NCBI GenBank assembly: GCA_020636275.1
Contig: JACJYD010000006.1
Span: 124,001 to 188,000 of the forward strand
Direction of reading: 5' to 3'
DNA: 64,000 bases
Source: Lewinellaceae bacterium
GTDB taxonomy: Bacteria; Bacteroidota; Bacteroidia; Chitinophagales; Saprospiraceae
Positions 28,590-36,841 of the stretch are shown piece after piece. The notes under the pieces are model-generated. The model was not told where the DNA came from, searched no databases, and was given only the letters and a program-made list of their open reading frames with translations. The position numbers and the translations under genes were made by a program. Position 1 is the stretch's first letter. Every line of letters begins with the position of its first letter.

Positions 28590-28944
28590 AGCGATAAGGG
28601 TTCGACTGTTTTAAAAACGGGTCATGAAATCAAGCTGCGATAACTGTCTCCGCACATTTTAAGATTCTATTGACCGCAACCTGGATTAATTAGAGGAAGT
28701 TACCGATGAATTCGTTGCCTGAAGGGCAGAATGCCATTTCTTTTTCCATTCAAAAGCGCACTTCCCGTAATACAATTTCGCAAAAGTAAGGAGATAAAAA
28801 GGGAAAATCGGACCCAGGAATCATTTTTTATGACAAAAGGGGAAGATAAAAGGGGCCGAATCCGGGAGAAAAGGGGCCGTTTAAAAAATAATTTACCTCC
28901 GTATATAGATAATTCGATATTTTAACTAAAAATTAGGAAACAAA

Positions 28945-29050
28945 TGTGCACCTTTGCGGTTATATTATCAGCTTTTTAAGTTTTCATAATATTTGGTTTT
29001 TTGGGGTTAAACGAGCTGATTACCTTTTCGGTAATCGGCTCTTTTTTTTT
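28945..29050 (+). ncRNA. Candidate small RNA ending at an orphan plus-strand terminator
   Basis: CACCTTTGCGG at 28949-28959 resembles a Bacteroidota -7 region (one base off TAnnTTTG) and would start a transcript near 28963. About 80 bases later a 12-bp hairpin with one G-T pair (29013-29024 with 29030-29041) is followed by nine Ts, a good intrinsic terminator on the plus strand. No open reading frame of note lies between. The call rests only on this promoter-terminator spacing. Confidence 0.3.
29013..29050 (+). terminator. Orphan plus-strand intrinsic terminator
   Basis: Stem 29013-29024 with 29030-29041, loop TTTTC, then nine Ts. It is the wrong orientation for the neighbouring array genes, which are all on the minus strand. 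Confidence 0.7.
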
Positions 29051-29066
29051 GCTGGAACAAAATATA

Positions 29067-29101
29067 ATCAACATTCGCGACCTGCGGTCGCGAATGTTGA
29101 T
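29067..29101. repeat. Perfect palindromic hairpin sharing its centre with 1528-1570
   Basis: A perfect 16-bp stem (29067-29082 with 29086-29101) with a 3-base loop. Its central 19 bases (29075-29093) differ from 1540-1558 at a single position, while the outer arms are unrelated. Confidence 0.75.
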
Positions 29102-29150
29102 AAGGACACCTATCAGCACCGGTAGGTGTTATTTATTTTTTCCATCAAAT

Positions 29151-29189
29151 AAAAAGGGGGGGCGTTTGCAGCGCCCCCCCTTTTTTTAT
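29151..29189. terminator. Terminator of array gene D
   Basis: Bases 29151-29164 pair with 29172-29185 (seven G with seven C, flanked by A and T runs), 20 bases beyond the stop of gene D. The T run works on either strand. Confidence 0.8.
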
Positions 29190-29205
29190 TTTTCTAAAGC
29201 AGAAA

Positions 29206-32200
29206 TTACCGGATCAGTGAAACATCGCCTTTGATCAGTTCCACATAGCCGTCGACGTAGACCACTTCCACGTAGTAAGCAAATACGCCCGGATCTACGC
29301 GCTTGCCCCGATGGTATCCATCCCAGCCGATCGTGATGTCGTTGGGCAGAAAATCGTAAGCTTCAAAAACCGGCTCACCCCAACGGTTGAAGATCAGGAA
29401 GGACTTGATCCGTTCCACCTGCTTGCCCGCCTGGATGAAGAACACGTCGTTCTGACCATCGTCGTTGGGCGAGAAGATATTGGGGATATAGACCGGGCGG
29501 GGCTTGCGGATCAACAGCCGGAGCTGGTCAGAGGCTTCGCATGGCCCTTTTTCCACCGTCACCGTGAAAATACCTCCTTCAGTAGGTGCTACGGTCACCG
29601 AAGAACAGAAAATATCATTGCATTCGATCAGTTCAGCCGGCGACCAAATGATCGTATCCAGGTCGGCGATGGCAAAACTGCTCTGCAAGGTTAAGGTCAG
29701 ATCGTCGCCCAGATCCAGGAAGTAATTTCCTTCTCCGTCGGGCTGAAGATTCGCCACCAAAGTAGCCGTCAGTTCCTGTGGTTCCACCAAACTGACTATT
29801 TCCTGCACTTCGCAGCCATTGGCATCCTGAACGGCGATCAGGTAGTCACCTCCACTCAGATTTGAGAATTGCTGTTGGCTGCTGAACGGACTACCGTTGA
29901 GGGAGAACATATAAGGCGGTTTTCCACCGGTAACCGATTCGACGAAAATGAATCCGTCACCTGCTCCAAAGCAACTGATATCCTGTGTAGAAATGATAGC
30001 TGCCGGCGTCTCCACGTTTTCGGCAACGCCAACCTGATCGGTCGATGAACAACCGGTCTGCGTATCGGTTACGAGCAATTGGTAGGTTCCAGCAGCTGTA
30101 ACGGAAAGCGTCGATTGGGTTCCAATCACAGCGGGCGATCCCACCTGGGTCCACTCATAGCTGTACTGAGGACCGGAACTGGAGCCCGTACCTCCGATGG
30201 TCACTGCCGTCACCCCGCAGGTGAGTTCCTGTTGTGCCCCGGCATCTGCCACGGGTTGCGGATGAACGATCACCGTAACGGTTTCGTTATCGTCCGTACA
30301 GGGCGGGGTTCCATCCATGAAGTAGCGGAACTTGTACGTGCCCGGCGCCTGACCGGCGGTATTAAAGGTTCCGGAGGCCGCGTTGAAGGCGCCGCCCACC
30401 GACGGGACACCAGACGTTTCCGTCCATACCCCACCTGCATCTTCGTCCGTCAGAAGATCGGCCAGGTTGATCACCTGCGCTTCATTGGCACACAATTCAG
30501 CAGGCGGATTAGCCGTACCGGCAAAGACCGGGTTATTAACCGTCACCGTGATCGAACCGGAAGCCGTGTTAAAACAGCCGGTGGTCAGGTCGGTCAGATT
30601 AACCAAAGTGTAGGTTGTCGTCTGCTGCGGATTAAGGTTCCAAACATATCCGTCACCGATCCCATCCAGCGTGAAGTCCTGGGTTCCATCGTTCAATACG
30701 ACATCGAACGGACCCTCCCCGTTGATACTGAAAAAGCCTGTTATGGGTTGTCCCAGGCAAATAGGCCCACCGCCGCTGATTGAAACGGTCGGCAAGCACT
30801 TGAATACCACGGGGGTTCCTTCAGCCACAGATAGGCAATCGTCCGTAAGGTCGACCAGGCCGGTGCCGTCGTTGTCGCCAACTACCGAAGAGATGTAGTA
30901 CGTCACGTTACACACCATTGTCGCCGGGTCAAAATCGAACTCCGGAATGGTGTTCACCCCGACCACGATCCCCAGGGCATCGCCGCTACCGGTATGGAGA
31001 ACATACATGATCGTGTCGTTTCCGTCAAACTGTATACCCGTAGCCGGCGTTGAACTCACCGTTCCAAATTCGCAAGTCGTTTTGGGCGTCTGGTTCATTA
31101 CACCAGCGCCGGATGCGCAGTTACAAATGATCGGTCCCGACACCGTATCCGTTACACATTCGAATCCATCCTGAACGAGGAACTGATAAGCTCCCACGTC
31201 GCAGGGTATATCTTCACTACAGTACTGATCTCCCGTAATTGTGCCCGGCCATCCATTGACCACATAGGTGGAAGGATCGCCGCCTACGATCGTAAAGCAA
31301 ATATTGACGAAAGTATTGGTCGGATCAGGTGTGATTACCACATCCACTCCAAATGGTATGCCTTGTTGTGTCACCGAACCCAATCCGGAACCTGTTCCGG
31401 TGCAGAAGGCGTCGGAAACACTCGTAATGGAATAGATCGTCGTACCTGGAGGCGCTACTGTCCATGTAAACGGACTGGTTGGCACTGTTACGGTAATGTT
31501 GTCGCCCAAAGTATTGGTAACTTCTACCGTCCATGGCGCTACCCCGCCGGTCACCGTAATGGTCAGATCTACGGATTCACCGGCACAGAAATCGGCCGCT
31601 CCACCCATAAGTGCGTTCGGGATCTGATGGAACACCACCGGCGTACCCGGGGTGATCACCAGACATGGATCTGTCGGGTCCACATTCCCGTTGCCGTCGT
31701 TGTTCCCGATCCGCGCTGAAATGTAGTACGTCACTCCATAGGTCAATAATCCCGAGTACGCGAACGATGGCGTCGTGCTCATCATGATCGGCACATTGTC
31801 TCCATTGTGCAGTATGAAGTCCACCACGTCGTCTCCGTCCAGCACCTGGTTCGTCGCATCGTAAGCCACCACCGCCGGGCCCGATCCGCAGATCTCCAGC
31901 GGCGTCGGATCCAACTCCCCGCCTGCCGTCGTGCATGCACACTCCACCAGCGGCTCCGTCACGATCACCGGCCCACATCCGTTCGCTCCGTCAAACTCAA
32001 AGTAGTACCCGTTCCCGCACGGCAGCTCATTGCTGCAGAACACCGAGTCCACCGTCCACACCGTCGCTCCGTCTGTCACCGTGTACGGCGCAACCCCTCC
32101 ACTTATCTTGAAGCATACCACATAGCCCGTATTCGTCGAATTGATCGTCACCTCCGCCGGCTCGTTCACCGGCGGCTGGTTCACCGTCACCGTCGCCGTC

Positions 32201-35200
32201 CCGTTGATCAGCCCGTCACAATGCTCGTCGTTCATCGCCGTGATCGTGTACGTCGCCGTCGCCTGCGGCGCCACCACCGTATAGTTGTATGTCGTCGAGT
32301 TGATCCCCGTTATCGTCTCCGTCGTCGTCCCGTTCGTGATCTCCAGCGTCCACGGCGCATCTCCCGTCAACTGGACCGGTAACACCGCATTGTCTCCAAT
32401 GCAGATCTCCTGCGTCCCTCCCAGCGTCGCCGTCGGCACCGCGTAGAACGTCACCGGTGTGCCCGGCGCTACCGCCAGACACGGATCCACCTGATCGTTC
32501 ACACTCCCCGTCCCGTCATCACTCCCCACGATCGCCGATATGTAGTACACCACTCCATAGCTCATCGTACTCCCGTCAAAACTGAACGTCGGCGTATCCG
32601 ACCTCGCCAGGATCGGGTATTCGATCGCATTGCCGCTGCCCGTGTGCAGCACAAACTCCAGCACGTCGTCCCCGTCAAAGTTCTGTCCCACCGCGTTGTA
32701 CGTCGCCGTCACCGGTCCATCCCCACATTCCTCGATCGCGTTGAGGTCCATCTCCCCGACTCCCGATGTGCACGCACAATCCACCGGCTCCGTCGTCTGC
32801 ACATTGATCACATTGCAACTGTTTATATCCGCTACCTGGAACGAGTACGTGCTGCCCGCCGCGATCGGATTGCTCTCGAACATCGCCGGGTTGCTTCCCG
32901 TCAAGGTTCCCGAACCCACCGGCAACACCGTATACGTCGTCCCGTCTCCTCCGCTGATCTCAAAGCTCACCACAAACTGCGTATTGGTCGAGTTGCACGC
33001 CGTGGCCACATTCGTCACCACCACGTCCTGGTTCACCGACACCGCCGCACTCCCGCTCGCCGTGCCCACACAGTTCCCGTTCGACACCGCCGTCAGCGTG
33101 TACGTCGTCGTCAAGGCCGGCATCACCGTTATCGTGTACGGGTTGGCGTTGATCCCGTTGACCGTCTGCACCAATGCCCCGTTGTCATAGCTGATACTGT
33201 ACGGACCCGGGCCCGTGAACGTCACCGTCAGGCTCGTCGCATCCCCCACGCAGATCGTCGCATCTCCACTCATTACTCCCGTCGGCTCTTCGTAGAACAC
33301 CACCGGCGTGCCCTGCGCCACCGCCAGACACGGATCGTTCAGGTCCACCACACCGCCGCCCAGGTCGTTGCCCACAACCGCCGAAATGTAGTACGTCTGT
33401 CCGTACACCATCCCCGCTGCGGCATCGTAGCAGAACGTCGGCACCGCACTGCGCGCGATCTCGTTTATGATCGTCACCCCACTGCCCTGGTGCAGAATGA
33501 ACTGCAGCACGTCGTCCCCGTCAAAGGCTTCCCCCGTCGGGTCATAGCTCGCCGTGATGCAGGCTCCGGCCCCACAGGCCGTCAATTCCGTCGGATCCAG
33601 GTCTCCCACCGCCGAGGTACAGTCGCACAGCACCTGCACGTTTTCCACCGTCACCGGGTTGCAACCGTTCGCATCGTCCACCGTGAAGCTGTAGCCATCC
33701 CCGTTCGGGATCTCTGCACTGGTGTACACATACGGCGGACCCGCCGATATCCCCGCATTGCTCCCGTTCACCGTATAGCTCGCCGGGGCTCCTCCGTTGA
33801 TCGTGAAGCTCACCGTGTAGCCCGTGTTCGTCGCATTGCATTCCACCTGGATGTTCGACACCGTCGGCGCCGTGTTCACCGTCACCACCGAACTGCCCGA
33901 TCCCACTTCCACACATCCGTTCGCGTCCGTCACCGTGGCGATCCCGTAGGTGCCACCCTGGCATGCCTGGTAGGTGTACGGGTTGTCCGTAATCCCCGTG
34001 ATCGGCGCCTGCACGTTGCCGTTCAGCAGCAACTCCACGCTCCACGGCGGCGTGCCCGTCATCAGAATGGTCAGCGCCACGCAATCCCCGCTGCCCTGGC
34101 AGATCGATCCGTTCCCGCTCAGCACCGCGCTGGGAAGCGGGTTCTCCGTGATCGTCGCACTGCCCGACACCAGGCCCGGACACGGCGCTATGTTGTCCAG
34201 GCTCACCAACGTGTAGTCGCCCGGTATGTCTGTGGTCAATATGTATGGGTCCGTCGTCACCCCCACAAGGGTCGGTTGCGGCACCCCGTTGATCGCATAG
34301 GTGATATCCCACGGCGCCGTGCCCGTCAGGTCGATCGTCAGATTGATCGTCTCCCCGCTGCCCGCACAGAAATCCCCGCCACCACTCAGCACCGCTGTGG
34401 GCGCATCGTTCACCGTCACCGCAAAACAGCTCTGGGGGCTCTGTCCGCAGGCGTTGACCGCCCGGACGCATACGTTGCCGTTGTTCGAGCCCGTCCAGTC
34501 GATCGTGATGCTGTTCGTCCCCGCTCCTGCCGTGATCGTCGCTCCTGCTGGCACCGTCCAGTTGTAGCTCGTCGCATTCGGATCCGCTGCTACGCTGTAG
34601 GTAGCGATCTCCCCGTCGCACACCGATGCGATCCCCGTGATCGTGGGTTGCGCCGGTACATTCAGCACCGTGAAGCTCAGACAGGTCTGGGCGCTCGTGC
34701 CGCACGGGTTCGTCCCCGTTACGCAGATCTGTCCGTCTGAAGCCCCCGAAAAGTCCACTTCCAAACTATCGCCCAGATCGGTAAAGGAAGCGTTCCCGCC
34801 GACCGTCCAGTTGTAACTGGCCGTGTTCGGATCGACCGGATCGAGGTAGTAGTACAATACATCTCCCTCACACACGCTCGTCGGGCCCACCAGAACCGGT
34901 ACGAGGGGCCCAAGGCCCACGTTGATCGTCAGGCAGACCTGGGTGCTCGCCCCACAGGCGTTGTTCGCCGTCACGCAGACGGACCCCTGACCCGCGGTGG
35001 TCCAGGTCACCGTAGCCGTGTTGCCGGTATTGGTGAAGGTTCCGCCCGTCACCGTCCAGGTGTATCCCGTTGGCGCCGGACCGGAAGACGAGGGGGTGGC
35101 CGTATAGGTCGACACCGCGTTGGTACAGGGACTCAGGGGGCCTGTTAGTGTAGGGGGATTCGGTACCGCTGTATTCTGGATCACCGTCACCGAAGCCATG

Positions 35201-36519
35201 TCGGTACAGGTGACTCCCATAAAGGTTTGTGTTACCGTCAGGGTATAAGTTCCCGGCGCGTTGACCGTCGGGGTCAGGGTATTGCCACCGCTCACGATCC
35301 CCGGCCCTGTCCACGAGTAGGTCAGCACCGCATTGGAAGAAGCGGGAGTGGTGGTCGATCCCGTGGCGTTTAATTGTATGGTAGCACCGGAGCCGCAACC
35401 CAGCACCGGCGGCGGATTGATCACCGCATCGGCCTGCATGACCAGCAGAATGAGCGTCACCACGCTGTCGCAGCCGTTGGCGGCGGTCAGGGTTACCGGG
35501 TATCCGCCCGTTTGGGTGTAGGTGCCCCCGGCGAAGTTATAGCTTTGTCCCTGGCAGATCACCGCCTGGGTAGGCGGCATTACGATAGGCGGTAAGGCTG
35601 TGGCGATACAGGTGATAATACTGTCGCAACCCAGCCAGGAATCGTAAACAAACTGCTGTTGCCCCGGAGAAGTGAAATTCTGGCCCTGACAGGTCCAGGT
35701 ATCTCCAAGACAGAAGGTGATATAGTTAAATTGAGGAGGTATCGGCGTCGATACGACTGTTGTGCAAATCGTCGGACCGGTCTCACAGGCGTTGGAGGGG
35801 GTCACGCACAACTGGGCCGTACCCGGCCCCGTAAAGGTAATATTGACGTTGTTGTTGCCATCGCCGGAAATAGACCCGATCGGAGGCGTCAGACTCCAGT
35901 CATAATTGGCGATCCCTGTACCAGTCGGAACGGAATAAGGGATCGTTGCCCCCGGGCACACATTGAGAGTCCCGGAAATGACCCCGGGAATGATCGGAGG
36001 TGGTACGTTGCCGATCCCCGCGATCACATCGATCACATAATCGCAAATATCCCCGGCAAAACCATCGATCATCAGGTAGTAGACCTGACCGATCGTCAGG
36101 TTCGTTCCCGTCACCGTGATGGGCGTGGTCGATGCAGGGCTTTCGCAATTGGAAACCGCTGTGAAGGTGGAACAGTTTGTGGTGGCATACATCTGAGCCT
36201 GAAGACCCGAGCCATTGGGCTGGCCCACGCAGTTGGACGGCGTGATGGTCAGGGTAATGGTAGTACTCCCGGCAATGAAGGAGAACCAGTGGTAGTTCTC
36301 ACAAGTACCACAGAAAGGTCCAGGACAAAGTCCCGCCCCCGTGTTGCTGGTTGACGAACAATAACCGTCAAAGTCGGCTTCCGAACAAAACAGAGGAGCG
36401 TTCTGGCATCCTTGCGGGCCCGTACCGGGAGGTAAGGGTAAATTACACTGGGCATCCAATTGTTGAGCCACTGTGAAAGCAAGAACCAGGGTCAGCGAAA
36501 AACGTAAAATTTTCACCAT
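29206..36519 (-). CDS. Array gene D: giant secreted modular protein, T9SS type B sorting domain
   Basis: 2437 residues, collinear with A and C. The signal peptide ends near residue 23 (QQLDAQ), followed by a Cys-rich head with QCNLPLPPGTGPQGCQNAP. The fourth repeat module is distinct from those of A-C: after the HQIP segment near residue 1633 it reads ALMGGAADFCAGESVDLTIT, so the shared block ends earlier here. A SprB-like repeat lies near 2186, and a type B sorting domain occupies about 2340-2437 (IPNIFSPNDDGQNDVFFIQ, FNRWGEPVFEA). It lies furthest upstream of the four closely related genes, after the unrelated-core genes E and F. A 322-base AT-rich gap containing its promoter precedes it. 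Confidence 0.9.
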   Translation of the reverse strand: MVKILRFSLTLVLAFTVAQQLDAQCNLPLPPGTGPQGCQNAPLFCSEADFDGYCSSTSNTGAGLCPGPFCGTCENYHWFSFIAGSTTITLTITPSNCVGQPNGSGLQAQMYATTNCSTFTAVSNCESPASTTPITVTGTNLTIGQVYYLMIDGFAGDICDYVIDVIAGIGNVPPPIIPGVISGTLNVCPGATIPYSVPTGTGIANYDWSLTPPIGSISGDGNNNVNITFTGPGTAQLCVTPSNACETGPTICTTVVSTPIPPQFNYITFCLGDTWTCQGQNFTSPGQQQFVYDSWLGCDSIITCIATALPPIVMPPTQAVICQGQSYNFAGGTYTQTGGYPVTLTAANGCDSVVTLILLVMQADAVINPPPVLGCGSGATIQLNATGSTTTPASSNAVLTYSWTGPGIVSGGNTLTPTVNAPGTYTLTVTQTFMGVTCTDMASVTVIQNTAVPNPPTLTGPLSPCTNAVSTYTATPSSSGPAPTGYTWTVTGGTFTNTGNTATVTWTTAGQGSVCVTANNACGASTQVCLTINVGLGPLVPVLVGPTSVCEGDVLYYYLDPVDPNTASYNWTVGGNASFTDLGDSLEVDFSGASDGQICVTGTNPCGTSAQTCLSFTVLNVPAQPTITGIASVCDGEIATYSVAADPNATSYNWTVPAGATITAGAGTNSITIDWTGSNNGNVCVRAVNACGQSPQSCFAVTVNDAPTAVLSGGGDFCAGSGETINLTIDLTGTAPWDITYAINGVPQPTLVGVTTDPYILTTDIPGDYTLVSLDNIAPCPGLVSGSATITENPLPSAVLSGNGSICQGSGDCVALTILMTGTPPWSVELLLNGNVQAPITGITDNPYTYQACQGGTYGIATVTDANGCVEVGSGSSVVTVNTAPTVSNIQVECNATNTGYTVSFTINGGAPASYTVNGSNAGISAGPPYVYTSAEIPNGDGYSFTVDDANGCNPVTVENVQVLCDCTSAVGDLDPTELTACGAGACITASYDPTGEAFDGDDVLQFILHQGSGVTIINEIARSAVPTFCYDAAAGMVYGQTYYISAVVGNDLGGGVVDLNDPCLAVAQGTPVVFYEEPTGVMSGDATICVGDATSLTVTFTGPGPYSISYDNGALVQTVNGINANPYTITVMPALTTTYTLTAVSNGNCVGTASGSAAVSVNQDVVVTNVATACNSTNTQFVVSFEISGGDGTTYTVLPVGSGTLTGSNPAMFESNPIAAGSTYSFQVADINSCNVINVQTTEPVDCACTSGVGEMDLNAIEECGDGPVTATYNAVGQNFDGDDVLEFVLHTGSGNAIEYPILARSDTPTFSFDGSTMSYGVVYYISAIVGSDDGTGSVNDQVDPCLAVAPGTPVTFYAVPTATLGGTQEICIGDNAVLPVQLTGDAPWTLEITNGTTTETITGINSTTYNYTVVAPQATATYTITAMNDEHCDGLINGTATVTVNQPPVNEPAEVTINSTNTGYVVCFKISGGVAPYTVTDGATVWTVDSVFCSNELPCGNGYYFEFDGANGCGPVIVTEPLVECACTTAGGELDPTPLEICGSGPAVVAYDATNQVLDGDDVVDFILHNGDNVPIMMSTTPSFAYSGLLTYGVTYYISARIGNNDGNGNVDPTDPCLVITPGTPVVFHQIPNALMGGAADFCAGESVDLTITVTGGVAPWTVEVTNTLGDNITVTVPTSPFTWTVAPPGTTIYSITSVSDAFCTGTGSGLGSVTQQGIPFGVDVVITPDPTNTFVNICFTIVGGDPSTYVVNGWPGTITGDQYCSEDIPCDVGAYQFLVQDGFECVTDTVSGPIICNCASGAGVMNQTPKTTCEFGTVSSTPATGIQFDGNDTIMYVLHTGSGDALGIVVGVNTIPEFDFDPATMVCNVTYYISSVVGDNDGTGLVDLTDDCLSVAEGTPVVFKCLPTVSISGGGPICLGQPITGFFSINGEGPFDVVLNDGTQDFTLDGIGDGYVWNLNPQQTTTYTLVNLTDLTTGCFNTASGSITVTVNNPVFAGTANPPAELCANEAQVINLADLLTDEDAGGVWTETSGVPSVGGAFNAASGTFNTAGQAPGTYKFRYFMDGTPPCTDDNETVTVIVHPQPVADAGAQQELTCGVTAVTIGGTGSSSGPQYSYEWTQVGSPAVIGTQSTLSVTAAGTYQLLVTDTQTGCSSTDQVGVAENVETPAAIISTQDISCFGAGDGFIFVESVTGGKPPYMFSLNGSPFSSQQQFSNLSGGDYLIAVQDANGCEVQEIVSLVEPQELTATLVANLQPDGEGNYFLDLGDDLTLTLQSSFAIADLDTIIWSPAELIECNDIFCSSVTVAPTEGGIFTVTVEKGPCEASDQLRLLIRKPRPVYIPNIFSPNDDGQNDVFFIQAGKQVERIKSFLIFNRWGEPVFEAYDFLPNDITIGWDGYHRGKRVDPGVFAYYVEVVYVDGYVELIKGDVSLIR
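31618..35756 (-). repeat. Shared core block, copy in gene D
   Basis: Near-identical to 23694-27832 in gene C at a constant offset of 7924, and to about 8391-12340 in gene A at offset 23227. On the C-terminal side, identity stops abruptly at 31618, about 240 bases before the equivalent border in A-C. Confidence 0.9.
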
Positions 36520-36841
36520 AAGTTAAGACAATTTCAGTTCAAATCTAAAATGCCCCAAAGAGGGAATAAAGGTTATCTTTTTGGCTGTGGGGTATTGTTG
36601 GGTAGACCTCACATATAGGGAAAGCGCTGCCTGAAAACCAATAAATTATTGACCTTTCAGATGGGGTAATCTATCATTTGCGCATACTCCTCTAACAACA
36701 AAACTAAATTTCGAATTAGGCGCCGTAAATATAATATCTTAACCCAATTAATCGCTAGAAATAGCGTTAAGGTTAACAAATTGGGTGGAATTTTGTGCTT
36801 TTTTATCGATGAACCGGAATATCCTCCAAGAAAACGGCAGG
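36520..36841. other. Intergenic region between array genes D and E
   Basis: 322 AT-rich bases with no supported gene. It must contain the promoter of gene D on the minus strand. A short inverted repeat (CGCTAGAAATAGCG, near 36752-36766) is the only structure I see; there is no clear terminator for gene E. Confidence 0.5.

Larger units (their letters stand above)
28590..29205. other. 616-base intergenic region with a hairpin cluster
   Basis: The largest gap in the array has no supported protein gene. 28590-28940 is AT-rich and should contain the promoter of gene C. From 29013 to 29185 there are four hairpins in a row (29013-29041, 29067-29101, about 29105-29130, 29151-29185). The first carries a nine-T run on the plus strand, though no plus-strand gene precedes it. 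Confidence 0.7.

Noticed and set aside
28731..28925. A 64-codon plus-strand frame in the large array gap.
   Set aside because: Low-complexity, Lys/Arg-rich translation with no promoter or similarity I can recognise; AT-rich upstream region of gene C.
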